Part shown: positions 40,828-51,033 of the stretch, piece after piece | Layout: every line of letters begins with the position of its first letter | Position numbering within the stretch: position 1 is the stretch's first letter | Assembly (NCBI GenBank): GCA_003552925.1 | Contig: PUOX01000024.1 | Span: forward strand, 62,001 to 126,000 | Length of the DNA stretch: 64,000 nt | Direction: 5' to 3' | From: Mollicutes bacterium | GTDB lineage: Bacteria; Bacillota_I; Bacilli_A; Izemoplasmatales; Izemoplasmataceae | The notes under the pieces: generated by a model | Database searches by the model: none | What the model was told of the DNA's origin: nothing | Seen by the model: the letters and a program-made list of their open reading frames with translations, nothing else | Made by a program: the position numbers and the translations under genes

Positions 40828-42830
40828 TCACACTCGACGACATATTCGGCAAACTTCCGAGTAAGCCGAAGTTTGAAGAAGGCATACGCCGCGCTCCGAA
40901 GCGCGAACTAACTTTGAGTAGGCAAGATACAGCGAGGGCGCTGAAGAATGCGTTGCGGTATGTACCCGAAAAATGGCACGCGACGCTGCGCGAAGAGTTT
41001 TTGGAAGAACTCCAGACCTATGGTAGAATCTACGGCTATCGGTTCCGCCCCAAGGGCCGCATCAAAGGGAAACCCGTCGATTCTTACGAAGGTAAGACTG
41101 TTGAGGGCAAAGCGTTTCAGGTCATGATTGACAACAACCTGGATTTTGACGTGGCTCTTTATCCCTATGAACTTGTGACGTACGGTGAAAGCGGACAGGT
41201 GTTCCAAAACTGGATGCAATACCAACTCGTCAAGCGGTATCTCGAGACGCTTGAGAAGGATGAGACCTTGGTCCTTATGAGCGGGCACCCTTTAGGCGTT
41301 TTCAAGTCGTTTGAGCATTCTCCGCGGGTGATGCTGACCAATGGATTGATGATTGGCATGTACGACACCCCCGAGCATTTCAACCGCGCCCAAGCCCTGG
41401 GCGTTGCGAATTATGGCCAAATGACCGCTGGAGGCTGGATGTATATCGGTCCACAGGGCATTGTGCACGGCACGTATTCGACGTTGTTGAACGCAGGGCG
41501 CATGAAGCTGGGCATTGACGAGGATAAGGACTTGACCGGAGTCTTGTTCGTCTCTTCGGGCCTTGGCGGTATGAGCGGTGCCCAAGGAAAAGCGACAAAA
41601 ATCGCCGGTGGCGTAGGCTTGATTGCCGAAGTTGACCCTTCTCGCATCAAAACCCGTTACGAACAAGGCTGGATTGATGTTGTCACCAAGTCTCCAGAAG
41701 AAGCGTACGCGTTGGCAATGGATGTGAAAAACAATGGGAAACCGCTTGGTATAGCCTATGAAGGTAACGTGGTAGATTTGTTGGATTACGCCGTGGAACA
41801 TTCCATTCACATCGATTTATTAAGCGACCAGACAAGTTGCCACAATGTATACGACGGCGGATACACGCCTTACAACCTCACTTTTGATGAACGCACACGG
41901 CTCTTGAAAAACGACAAAAAACTTTTCATCCGCTATGTTAACAAAGGCCTTATACGCCATTATGAACGTATTCGCACTCTGACTGAGCGCGGCACGTACT
42001 TCTTTGATTATGGAAACAGCTTCATGAAAGCAATCTACGATGTCGGCGTGACCGACATCTGCAAAAACGGGAAAGACGATCTCGACGGATTCATATGGCC
42101 AAGCTATGTCGAAGACATCATGGGTCCGGTTCTTTTCGACTATGGTTACGGTCCCTTCCGCTGGGTTTGCCTCTCCGGCAAGAGCGAAGATTTGAAACGC
42201 ACCGACAAAGCGGCGATGGAAGTCATCGACCCCGAACGCCGTTTCCAAGACCGCGACAATTACGAATGGATCAAAAACGCCGACAAAAACAAACTGGTCG
42301 TCGGCACAAAGGCCCGCATTTTGTATCAGGACGCGTGGGGCCGTAGGGATATCGCGCTCCGCTTCAACGAACTTGTACGCGAGGGAGAAATCGGCCCGGT
42401 CATGATCGGCCGCGACCATCACGACACCGGCGGTACCGATTCTCCGTTCCGCGAAACTTCGAACATCAAAGACGGCTCGAACGTTATGAGCGAAATGGCC
42501 ACCCACATTTATTCCGGCAACGCCGCAAGAGGCATGAGTCTTGTCGCTTTGCATAACGGTGGTGGCGTAGGCGTCTCCAAATCCATAAACGGCGGGTATG
42601 GACTTGTCCTAGACGGTAGCAAGCGCGTCGATAAAATCATCCAAAGCGCCGTCATGTGGGATGTCATGGGCGGCGTCGCAAGACGTGCCTGGGCGCAAAA
42701 CGAGCACTCCATCGAAGTGGCGCACTCCTTTAACAATCGCACTGAAGGCAGTGTCACGCTTCCATTCGAAACCGACGAGGACGCGCTGGAAAAACTGTTG
42801 GACGATAAATATCAAGAAGGAGGCTTATAA
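40815..42830 (+). CDS. hutU: Urocanate hydratase
   Basis: Full-length homologue: LVLMSGHPLGVF, YGQMTAGGWMYIGPQGIVHGT, SSGLGGMSGAQ. Confidence 0.96.
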   Translation: MDKVITLDDIFGKLPSKPKFEEGIRRAPKRELTLSRQDTARALKNALRYVPEKWHATLREEFLEELQTYGRIYGYRFRPKGRIKGKPVDSYEGKTVEGKAFQVMIDNNLDFDVALYPYELVTYGESGQVFQNWMQYQLVKRYLETLEKDETLVLMSGHPLGVFKSFEHSPRVMLTNGLMIGMYDTPEHFNRAQALGVANYGQMTAGGWMYIGPQGIVHGTYSTLLNAGRMKLGIDEDKDLTGVLFVSSGLGGMSGAQGKATKIAGGVGLIAEVDPSRIKTRYEQGWIDVVTKSPEEAYALAMDVKNNGKPLGIAYEGNVVDLLDYAVEHSIHIDLLSDQTSCHNVYDGGYTPYNLTFDERTRLLKNDKKLFIRYVNKGLIRHYERIRTLTERGTYFFDYGNSFMKAIYDVGVTDICKNGKDDLDGFIWPSYVEDIMGPVLFDYGYGPFRWVCLSGKSEDLKRTDKAAMEVIDPERRFQDRDNYEWIKNADKNKLVVGTKARILYQDAWGRRDIALRFNELVREGEIGPVMIGRDHHDTGGTDSPFRETSNIKDGSNVMSEMATHIYSGNAARGMSLVALHNGGGVGVSKSINGGYGLVLDGSKRVDKIIQSAVMWDVMGGVARRAWAQNEHSIEVAHSFNNRTEGSVTLPFETDEDALEKLLDDKYQEGGL

Positions 42831-42831
42831 C

Positions 42832-43806
42832 ATGAAACGAGTAGTTCAATGTGTGCCGAATTTCTCAGAAGGCAAAGATTCGGACAAGATCGAACAAATT
42901 GTCGAACCGCTGAAAAACCAGGACGGCTTCGCCTTGGTCAGTTACGAGCCCGACAAAGACTACAACCGCACCGTTGTCACGCTTCTAGGCGACCCGGACG
43001 CAATGCGCGCGCCGCTTATAAAGTTCGTGAAAAAGGCCCAAGAACTGATTGACATGAACAACCATACCGGCGAGCATCCACGAATGGGCGCTGTCGACGT
43101 TCTACCATTCATCCCCATTTCCGGCATCGACATGGAGGCCTGCAGCCAAATTGCCCATGAAACCGGAAAAGAAATCGCCGAAACACTGGACATTCCGGTG
43201 TTCCTCTACGGGGAGGCCAGCGTGAAAAAAGGGCGCAAGCGTCTTCCCAATATTCGCAAGGGCGAATTTGAAGGCATGAAAGAAAAAATCCAAGAGGACA
43301 AATGGCATCCCGATTACGGCGCTCCGCAGATCCATCCGACCTTCGGCGCCATGGCCGTCGGCGCCAGACTGCCTCTCATCGCTTACAACATCGACTTGAA
43401 CACCGAAGATATGGACGTCGCAAAAAAAATCGCCCGCGCCATCCGCGGTTCAAGCGGCGGGTTCAAGCATATCCAGGCCGGGCCTGTCTATTTGCAGGAA
43501 CGCGGCCATGTCCAAGTAACCATGAATATTCTCAACTACAAGCAAAACCCCATCTACCGCATCCTTGAAACCGTAAAGATGGAAGCGGCCCGTTATGGCA
43601 TCGCGGTGCCTTCCTCGGAGATTGTGGGATTGGTGCCGAAAGACACCGTGGTCCGCTCCTTGAAATACTACTTCGACCGCAACGGCATAGACTACGACGA
43701 AGAAGCCGATTTAAAAACCGTCGCCGAACTGGCGAAAAGCCACCTCGGCTTCCGCGATTTCACCGTGGACAAAATCATTGAAGCGAACTTGGAAGGTGCT
43801 TCCTGA
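42832..43806 (+). CDS. ftcD: Glutamate formimidoyltransferase
   Basis: VVQCVPNFSEGKD; NNHTGEHPRMGAVDVLPFIP; GPQIHPTFGAMAVG-like. Confidence 0.95.
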   Translation: MKRVVQCVPNFSEGKDSDKIEQIVEPLKNQDGFALVSYEPDKDYNRTVVTLLGDPDAMRAPLIKFVKKAQELIDMNNHTGEHPRMGAVDVLPFIPISGIDMEACSQIAHETGKEIAETLDIPVFLYGEASVKKGRKRLPNIRKGEFEGMKEKIQEDKWHPDYGAPQIHPTFGAMAVGARLPLIAYNIDLNTEDMDVAKKIARAIRGSSGGFKHIQAGPVYLQERGHVQVTMNILNYKQNPIYRILETVKMEAARYGIAVPSSEIVGLVPKDTVVRSLKYYFDRNGIDYDEEADLKTVAELAKSHLGFRDFTVDKIIEANLEGAS

Positions 43807-45077
43807 TGCATGCCGACCTTGTGGTGCAAAACATCGGCGTGTTATGGACGCCGAAAGCAACGAACAAACCCGTGCGCCTTCAGGCCATGGACGAAATTGA
43901 AGAATACAAAAACGCCTTCATTGCCGTCAAAGACGGAAAAATCCTTGCGCTTGGCGAAGGCGACGGCAAGCGCTATATTGGAGAAGCCACCAAAACGTAC
44001 GACGCCGAAGGCAAGCTCGTCACGCCCGGCTTGGTGGACTCGCACACTCATGTTGTGCATTACGGCTCGCGGGAATATGAGTTTGAAAAAAAGATGCGCG
44101 GTGTGCCCTACTTAAAGATTCTTGAAGATGGCGGCGGCATCCTCGCTTCGGTGCGCATGACTCAAGAGGCTAGCGAGGAAGCACTGTACGCCCAGTCCAA
44201 GCAAAGCCTCGACCGCATGCTCCGCTATGGCGTCACAACGGTTGAAGGAAAAAGCGGCTACGGGTTGGACGCCGAGACGGAGTTGAAACAGTTGCGTGTG
44301 CAAAAACGGTTGAACGAAGACCACCCCGTTGACATTGTGGGAACTTATCTTGGCGCACATGCCTTGCCGAAAGCCTATAAAGACAACCGCAAGACCTTTT
44401 TGGACTCGGTTGTGGACACCATGGACGTCGTCAAGCAAGAAAACTTGGCCGAGTTCGTCGACATCTTTTGTGAGAAGGGCGTCTTCAACGTTGAGGAGAG
44501 CTGCTACATTTTGGAAGAAGCGAAAAAGCGGGGCTTCGGATTGAAGATTCATTCCGACGAAATTGAAGCGCTTGGCGGCACCGAACTGGCCTGCGAGCTA
44601 GGAGCGGCTTCGGCGGACCATCTAATGGTCGTCAGCGAAACCGGCATCAAAGCGCTCGCCGAAAGCGACACCATCGCCAATGTCTTGCCGAGTACGTCGT
44701 TCAATTTGCAAAGTGCCTACGCTCCGGCACGGAAAATGCTTGAAAACGGCGTAGCTTTGGCCCTTTCCAGCGACTACAACCCCGGCAGCTCTCCGAGCGA
44801 GAACTTTCAATTCACCTTGAACCTCGCCGCCATTCACTTGAAAATGTCGCCTAAAGAGATTTTGAACGCTGCGACGGTTAACGCCGCGCACAGCCTCAAA
44901 AAAGCCGACAAAATTGGAATTTTGAAAGAGGGCTACAACGCCGACTTCGTCATCTACGAGGCAGAAAACTTTCCGTATGTGCTTTACCACTTTGCCGTCA
45001 ACCACGTCAAGGACGTTTTCAAAAACGGCGTCTTGGTCGTCTCGAACCAAAATAAGGTATGGGAGGAACGTATATGA
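43806..45077 (+). CDS. hutI: Imidazolonepropionase
   Basis: VTPGLVDSHTHVVHYGSREYEFEKKMRG; amidohydrolase fold. Confidence 0.95.
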   Translation: MHADLVVQNIGVLWTPKATNKPVRLQAMDEIEEYKNAFIAVKDGKILALGEGDGKRYIGEATKTYDAEGKLVTPGLVDSHTHVVHYGSREYEFEKKMRGVPYLKILEDGGGILASVRMTQEASEEALYAQSKQSLDRMLRYGVTTVEGKSGYGLDAETELKQLRVQKRLNEDHPVDIVGTYLGAHALPKAYKDNRKTFLDSVVDTMDVVKQENLAEFVDIFCEKGVFNVEESCYILEEAKKRGFGLKIHSDEIEALGGTELACELGAASADHLMVVSETGIKALAESDTIANVLPSTSFNLQSAYAPARKMLENGVALALSSDYNPGSSPSENFQFTLNLAAIHLKMSPKEILNAATVNAAHSLKKADKIGILKEGYNADFVIYEAENFPYVLYHFAVNHVKDVFKNGVLVVSNQNKVWEERI

Positions 45078-45715
45078 AACTCATCGATTTGTCCGTGCAT
45101 GAATTCATTCGTGATTTGGACTCGCCAAAACCGGCGCCGGGAGGAGGCTCCGCGAGCGCACTAGCCGGAGCCATGGGCATCGGATTATCCCGCATGGTCG
45201 GCCATTTGACCATCCCGAAAAAGAAGTTCAAGAAACTCGACGCCGACATCCAGGATGAAGTTGTCGCGTTGCATGAGGGCATAAAAACCCAAGAACAGCG
45301 CTTGTTGGATTTGATCGACGAAGATACGAACGCGTTCAACGCCATCATGCGCGCTTTCAAGATGTCCAAAGAAACCGAGAAAGAGAAGAAAAAGCGCCAG
45401 GAAGCCATTGAACAAGCCACGTACAAGGCAACCGAGGTTCCATTGGAGATTGTGCGCATCGCCCACGACGTGCTCGCAAAACTGGAGCCGCTATTGGAGT
45501 ATGGAAACCAAAACGCCATCAGCGACATCGGCGTCGGTGCGTTAATGCTTTACGCCGGTTTAGAAGGCGCGGCGATGAATGTGAAGATCAATCTCGGTTC
45601 GCTGAAGGACGAGGAGTACAAAAAGAAAATTTCCGAAGAAGTCGAAACGCACATGAAAAGCGGGAAACGGCTTAGTGAAGGGATTACGAAAAAAGTGCAC
45701 GAGCTGATTTCGTAA
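45074..45715 (+). CDS. Formimidotetrahydrofolate cyclodeaminase family protein
   Basis: FIRDLDSPKPAPGGGSASALAGAMGIGLSRMVGHLT; in the hut operon. Confidence 0.92.
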   Translation: MKLIDLSVHEFIRDLDSPKPAPGGGSASALAGAMGIGLSRMVGHLTIPKKKFKKLDADIQDEVVALHEGIKTQEQRLLDLIDEDTNAFNAIMRAFKMSKETEKEKKKRQEAIEQATYKATEVPLEIVRIAHDVLAKLEPLLEYGNQNAISDIGVGALMLYAGLEGAAMNVKINLGSLKDEEYKKKISEEVETHMKSGKRLSEGITKKVHELIS

Positions 45716-46738
45716 ATGCCGCCGACTGAAAAATGCGCGTATGTGACCTTCATCATCCGCAACGATTCTTTCTTGCCCGGAGCGTTATTGTTTGCGTATT
45801 CGCTTCGAAAACAAAAGACGCCGCATGATCTTGTGTGCATCGTCTCGGACAACCTCTCGCCGAAGTCGCTTGCGGCGCTTCGGGTGCTCTTTGACGATGT
45901 CTTGGTGCTTGATGAGATTTATACGCCGCACAAAAAGCGCCAAGAACGCCAGGACCGTCCGTTTTTGTTCAGCCGCTTCCATGCCCTTCGGCTCGGGCAA
46001 GACGGCGATTTGGGCACAGACTACGACAAAGTGTTGATTTGCGATGCGGACTTGTTGCCACTGCGCGGTTACGACTCTCTTTTTGCATTAGACGCTCCCG
46101 CGGGCATCTTGAACGAAAAGAAAAGCTATTGCATGGAGTACGAGCAAGGGCAATACATTATGCCCGATTCTGTAAAAGAGCACGGTACATGGATATGGCA
46201 CGACATTTACCGGGAATTGCCCCATGGGGCAAAAATTCCCAAGCAGATTACCGACAGGGTCAAAGAAGACCCGGAGGGCAACATGGGCGTAAACGCGGCT
46301 CTTTACCTGTTCCGTCCTTCGATGTCGCTCTTTCGCGACATACTCGACGACATTCAAGACGACCATGAGCGTGAAAGTATCGCCTCCTATCCGTGGCCGG
46401 AGATGCAGTACATGACCGCAAAAATGAGTGGGAAATGGCATAATATGGACCTTCGCTATGCGAGCTTCAACGGTTATCCGTGCATCGATGTGCTCTATGG
46501 CATCCACTATGCAGGCATCAAACCTTGGCAAATGCGGCATCGTTCTATCCGGCATTTCGGACGTTTCGAAGACTATCGTTTGTGGTATCGGACGTATTTG
46601 GATATGTTGAGCGCCTATCCGGATGTGTTGGTCAGTCCGAAAATAGGCAAACTGAGAAATCAGGTACACGAGTTGCTCAAGGACCCTGAGTATCGGTTCT
46701 ATCGAACGGACATTGAAGCGTTAGAACAATTGTTTTAA
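45716..46738 (+). CDS. Glycogenin/GT8-like glycosyltransferase
   Basis: YVTFIIRNDSFLPGALLFAYSLRKQKTPHDLVCIVSD; DYDKVLICDADLLPL (DxD); begins right after the fchA stop. Confidence 0.75.
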   Translation: MPPTEKCAYVTFIIRNDSFLPGALLFAYSLRKQKTPHDLVCIVSDNLSPKSLAALRVLFDDVLVLDEIYTPHKKRQERQDRPFLFSRFHALRLGQDGDLGTDYDKVLICDADLLPLRGYDSLFALDAPAGILNEKKSYCMEYEQGQYIMPDSVKEHGTWIWHDIYRELPHGAKIPKQITDRVKEDPEGNMGVNAALYLFRPSMSLFRDILDDIQDDHERESIASYPWPEMQYMTAKMSGKWHNMDLRYASFNGYPCIDVLYGIHYAGIKPWQMRHRSIRHFGRFEDYRLWYRTYLDMLSAYPDVLVSPKIGKLRNQVHELLKDPEYRFYRTDIEALEQLF

Positions 46739-46814
46739 CGCTTTTTTCTAGTGATTACATTGACACGCATAGTAATGTTTGGTATCCTTTACTTATTACA
46801 GGAAGCGAAGGAGC

Positions 46815-47441
46815 ATGACATTGCGAAAAGAAACGACCTCGGAACTCATTGCAAACGCCGTCAGTCACGGCATCGGTTTTCTGCTTGCTACTTTTGCCTT
46901 GGTGTTTCTGCTGGTGAATGCGGAGGACTCGGGCACATTGCTCGGAATTATAGTATTCGGTGTGTCTTTGATTCTTTTGTACTTGAACAGCACCCTTTAT
47001 CACTCTTTTCCGACGAAGTTCGGCCGTATTCGGCGTCTGTTTAGGCGTTTTGACCACGCCGCGATATATTTGTTGATTGCCGGAACTTATACGCCATTTG
47101 TCTGGATATTGGTGCCGAACGCCAAAGGGTACGCTCTGCTTGGCGGACTCTGGCTGATAGCGGCAATAGGCATCGTCGCCAAAGCACTCTGGATTGAACG
47201 TTTTCGTGTTTTGCACGTGATTATGTTTTTGGCGATGGGCTGGAGCGTCGTGTTGATCTGGAGCGATGTATACGAGGCGATTTCGTCAGAGTCTTTGTTT
47301 TTCCTCTTGGCCGGCGGCATCAGCTATACATTGGGCGTTATTTTTTACGCCACCCGGTTTGCATTTTCTCATTTTGTTTGGCATATTTTCGTGCTCGGCG
47401 GTTCGCTGATGCACTTCCTTTCCATTTATTACATCCTATAG
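46815..47441 (+). CDS. Hemolysin III/AdipoR (YqfA-like) family membrane protein
   Basis: ELIANAVSHGIGF; LNSTLYHSF; FDHAAIYLLIAGTYTPF. Confidence 0.92.
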   Translation: MTLRKETTSELIANAVSHGIGFLLATFALVFLLVNAEDSGTLLGIIVFGVSLILLYLNSTLYHSFPTKFGRIRRLFRRFDHAAIYLLIAGTYTPFVWILVPNAKGYALLGGLWLIAAIGIVAKALWIERFRVLHVIMFLAMGWSVVLIWSDVYEAISSESLFFLLAGGISYTLGVIFYATRFAFSHFVWHIFVLGGSLMHFLSIYYIL

Positions 47442-47456
47442 GAGGTTGAATACCCC

Positions 47457-48311
47457 ATGGAAAAAATCGGATTAGTCCTCGACAGCACCATTTATCTGTC
47501 GAAAGAAGAACTGTCCCGCAAGGACGTCAAAGTCGTGTCTTTGAACGTTTTGGAAGGAGACAACATCTACAAAGAAACGGAAATAACCCCGGAGTTCATT
47601 TTTGAAGAGTTGGACAAAGGCAGAAAGCTTACAACATCTCAGCCCGCTCCGGACGCTTTTTCGAAAGCGTATGAGGCGTTGTTTGCCGATGGGGTTGAAA
47701 AAATTGCCGTGTTGACCATTTCCCGTGGTCTTTCGGGCACGTATCAAAGCGCAATGTTGGCCAAAGAGTTGATCGACCGTCCGCAAGATGTGCATGTGTT
47801 CGACACGCAAAACGCCGGCTTCGGCAACGAGTTGATTGCGCTTGAGTTCTTACGGTTCAAAGAAGAGGAATCCTCCTTTGAAGCGGTCATTCGTAGAACA
47901 AATCAAGTCATCGAACGTTCGCAACTGTTTTTCACCGTACAAAATTTGTTTTCTTTGCAAAAAGGCGGACGGCTCTCACGCAAAAAAGCGTTGCTCGGGA
48001 CGGTGCTTCGCATCAAGCCCATCATCCGGCTCATCGACGGGAAGTTGGAACTCGTCCACAAGGAGCGCACCGTTAACAAACTCTTTGACTACATCCTCAA
48101 AACCATGCACGAAGACGCTCAGGAAAAAGGGAAACTGCATGTACGCATCGTCCACCAAAAATCCGCGACGATGGCGGAGGCGCTCAAAGAAAAAATCAAA
48201 AGCTTTTACGATGATGCCATCGTTCGCATTACCGATTACATCGGGCCTGTGTTTGCGATTCATATCGGCAAGAAGGGGCTTGGCATCACGTGGTACCTGG
48301 AAAAAGCCTAA
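47457..48311 (+). CDS. DegV family (fatty-acid binding, FakB-like) protein
   Basis: GLVLDSTIYLSKEEL; TSQPAPDAFSKAY; SRGLSGTYQSA. Confidence 0.92.
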   Translation: MEKIGLVLDSTIYLSKEELSRKDVKVVSLNVLEGDNIYKETEITPEFIFEELDKGRKLTTSQPAPDAFSKAYEALFADGVEKIAVLTISRGLSGTYQSAMLAKELIDRPQDVHVFDTQNAGFGNELIALEFLRFKEEESSFEAVIRRTNQVIERSQLFFTVQNLFSLQKGGRLSRKKALLGTVLRIKPIIRLIDGKLELVHKERTVNKLFDYILKTMHEDAQEKGKLHVRIVHQKSATMAEALKEKIKSFYDDAIVRITDYIGPVFAIHIGKKGLGITWYLEKA

Positions 48312-48312
48312 C

Positions 48313-48350
48313 AAAAAGCCATGGAGTGAAAGAAAACTCCATGGCTTTTT
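48313..48350. terminator. Bidirectional terminator between degV-like and ltaS-like genes
   Basis: AAAAAGCCATGGAGT ... ACTCCATGGCTTTTT. Confidence 0.9.
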
Positions 48351-48372
48351 TAGGAAATGGCACAATTAAGCG

Positions 48373-50376
48373 CTAATCGTCTTTCTCGAGCATTCGTCCG
48401 AAGTAGTCCGTGTTGAGAATGTAACGGCTCATTTGCTGGCGATGGATCATGCGGTTGTAATGGGCGTACGCGGTATCTTCGGAGATGCCTTGGTCACGGA
48501 AGCCTAAATAGCCGTCGCGGTCAAAGTCCAAGAAGAAACTGTCGGTCATGAAATCACTGTTCACAAAGAGGACGGAGTTCTTTTGTGGTGAAAACACGTC
48601 TTTGCCCATGATTGTGGAATAATCCATCTCCAAATTGAACAAGTTGGCCAAGGTTGGCATGATGTCGACGCTGGAAAGCGTTATGTCGATGTCGGTTCTT
48701 TCCAAAGAAGGGTTGTAGATGAACATCGGCATGTTGTGCATGTTCAGCATCGTTTCTTCCAAGTCCTTGTCCATATCGTACATCGAGACAGCGTTTTGGG
48801 TTAAGCCGTAAGCGAAATGGTCGCTGGCGACCATGATGACGGTGTCGTCCAAACGGTTCTCTTCTTCGAGCTTGTCCAACGTATACCCGAGGGCAAGGTC
48901 AAATTCATAATGCGCGGCGTGGAAGTAAAGGAAAGACTGTTGGAGATTTTCCGGAAGAGCCTCATAGTTCTCTTTGAACCGCACATCTTTGGTTTCGAAA
49001 ATCTCTTCGACGGTTTCTAAGTTTTGTAGGGCGATTGGGTGCGAATCGTCATAGGGGAGATGGCCGCTGACCGTGAGGAAATAGGAGAAGAAACGTTCGT
49101 GTTCCAACACATTGGGAAGAGCGGCTTTCATCATGTCTTTGTCACTTGGCCATGGGTGGTCGAACTCGTTGGTTCTATCGTTTTCGCTATCGCGCGGGCT
49201 TCCAGGGACAAAATCATCCGGCAAAAGGCCCAAGTCGATGCCGTGGTGGTATTCGTCATACCCTGTGGTGTTCAAATGGAAATCGCCGCGGGGGTAAAAA
49301 TAGTCGGAGTAGTTGTGATGCGCCAAGGTGTAATAGTCATGGTTTTGGAAGATTCTCGGCAGTGTGTTTGGGAAATGATTGTCCAAAGCGGCTTGCATGG
49401 TAAGGTTGCGTTCGGCATCGGGAGTCGGATAATACGATGTGTGCATCATGAACTCGGTGTCGGCTGTGTAGGAATAATATGGGGGGGCGTAAAAGTTGTT
49501 GAAGACTAAGGAGCTATCAAGCATCTCATAAAGATTCGGCGTCAAATAAGGATCGATGGCGAAGGTGTCCAGCGATTCGGCGAGTATGAAAATGAAGTTT
49601 TTGTCCTCGAACATTCCTGTGTAGTCGTTTGCTTCATGGTCGTTTTGGTTATCGATGAATCTTCTGACCAAATCATCCATACGCTCTTCTTCTTTTGGTG
49701 GGTTGAGGATGTTGCGGATGTTGATGTTCACATACGTCATCAATCCGAAACGGTCGATGGACAGTCGCGGGCTGTAGAGGATGTCGTAAAGGTCGTTGTC
49801 GGTATAGTTGTAGTCGCATTGCTCTTCGGTGATGGGGCGGGAACTTATGGTCTGAATGGACACAAACATCAATAGCGCCGCAAGTCCTAAAACATAAAAC
49901 GGCACGAAGAGACGGTCATAACGAATGTCGAACCATTCGGTTTCCAAGTGTTTTTGCAGAGTTAGGAAAACGATGAAGCCAATTAAAGGCAGAAAGAACA
50001 GTATTTGAACCGGTTCGAGGTTCATGAAAACTCGTTCAAAAAAGGAAAAGCCGTGGCCTACGCGCCGAAGAACCGTAAGTGAATAGAAGTTGTTCATTAC
50101 TAAGTAATAGACGGTTTGGGAAAAATAGAGGGCGTTTAAGGCAATGAGTATCACTAAGTACAGCACCTTGGCCATGCGGGGTTTGAAAAAGCGAAGCAAA
50201 AATGTGAAAAACGCCGCATAAGTAAACGAAAAAAGCGTGATTCGCAAGAAATCAACGTTTAATCCGCGTCCTAGCGCGGCGGCTCGGAAAACAATCTCGA
50301 AGAAAATAATAATCCCAAAGAGCGAGAGAAAGATTCCGAAGGTTTTGTAAGATTTAATCTTTAGCATGGTGCTCAC
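48373..50376 (-). CDS. LTA synthase family sulfatase-fold membrane protein
   Basis: Five N-terminal TM segments; NFIFILAESLDTF; TADTEFMMHTSYYP; YFLTVSGHLPY; VASDHFAYG. Confidence 0.9.
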   Translation of the reverse strand: MSTMLKIKSYKTFGIFLSLFGIIIFFEIVFRAAALGRGLNVDFLRITLFSFTYAAFFTFLLRFFKPRMAKVLYLVILIALNALYFSQTVYYLVMNNFYSLTVLRRVGHGFSFFERVFMNLEPVQILFFLPLIGFIVFLTLQKHLETEWFDIRYDRLFVPFYVLGLAALLMFVSIQTISSRPITEEQCDYNYTDNDLYDILYSPRLSIDRFGLMTYVNINIRNILNPPKEEERMDDLVRRFIDNQNDHEANDYTGMFEDKNFIFILAESLDTFAIDPYLTPNLYEMLDSSLVFNNFYAPPYYSYTADTEFMMHTSYYPTPDAERNLTMQAALDNHFPNTLPRIFQNHDYYTLAHHNYSDYFYPRGDFHLNTTGYDEYHHGIDLGLLPDDFVPGSPRDSENDRTNEFDHPWPSDKDMMKAALPNVLEHERFFSYFLTVSGHLPYDDSHPIALQNLETVEEIFETKDVRFKENYEALPENLQQSFLYFHAAHYEFDLALGYTLDKLEEENRLDDTVIMVASDHFAYGLTQNAVSMYDMDKDLEETMLNMHNMPMFIYNPSLERTDIDITLSSVDIMPTLANLFNLEMDYSTIMGKDVFSPQKNSVLFVNSDFMTDSFFLDFDRDGYLGFRDQGISEDTAYAHYNRMIHRQQMSRYILNTDYFGRMLEKDD

Positions 50377-50519
50377 CTCGATAGTGGACGCGTTAAGTGG
50401 GGATTCTCTAACAGCGTGTCATGTTAATCTATTGAAAGTATAATATAGAACACTGAGAATGTAAATATCAACCGCATTTTTGCAAGTTTTAGGAGCTCGA
50501 AAGAGGGTTCAAATAGTGC

Positions 50520-50548
50520 TTGACAATTGTGGGCATTTTTCATAGAAT
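50520..50548 (+). promoter_or_regulatory. Promoter of tRNA-His/Gln/Leu cluster
   Basis: TTGACA - 17 nt - TAGAAT. Confidence 0.75.
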
Positions 50549-50577
50549 GTTTATAGTCTTTTGTGGAAAAAAGATTT

Positions 50578-50654
50578 GGCGGCTGTGGCGAAGTGGTTAA
50601 CGCACCGGATTGTGACTCCGGCATGCGAGGGTTCAAATCCCTTCAGTCGCCCCA
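50578..50654 (+). tRNA. tRNA-His(GTG)
   Basis: Anticodon stem CCGGA-TTGTGAC-TCCGG, G-1 opposite C73, encoded CCA. Confidence 0.93.
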
Positions 50655-50660
50655 AGATAC

Positions 50661-50735
50661 TGGGCTATAGCCAAGTGGTTAAGGCATCGGACTTTGACTC
50701 CGACATCGGTGGTTCGAATCCACCTAGCCCAGCCA
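50661..50735 (+). tRNA. tRNA-Gln(TTG)
   Basis: TGGGCTA...TAGCCCA, loop CTTTGAC, encoded CCA. Confidence 0.93.
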
Positions 50736-50742
50736 TTTTTAT

Positions 50743-50825
50743 GCGGGTGTGGCGGAACTGGCAGACGCGCTAGACTTAGGATCTAGTTCTTCGGAGTGCA
50801 GGTTCGATTCCTGTCACCCGCACCA
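50743..50825 (+). tRNA. tRNA-Leu(TAG)
   Basis: GCGGGTG...CACCCGC, loop CTTAGGA, long variable arm, encoded CCA. Confidence 0.93.
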
Positions 50826-50838
50826 TAAAAGGCTATCA

Positions 50839-50870
50839 AGGCATCGCGGAAGCGATGTCTTTTTATTTTT
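50839..50870 (+). terminator. Terminator of tRNA-His/Gln/Leu cluster
   Basis: GGCATCGC ggaa GCGATGTC followed by ttttta. Confidence 0.8.
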
Positions 50871-51033
50871 AAAAGGCTACTTTTATTAAAACATATGTTC
50901 GATTTGGTGACAATCAAAACGATGTGTTGTGTTTTATGGTGTTTTGGTATATATTTGAAAGTAGATGAATGTCCGCAACCAATACGGTTAAGGACAATTT
51001 AATTTTTTTTAAGGATTTGGTTGGGAGGCCGCT

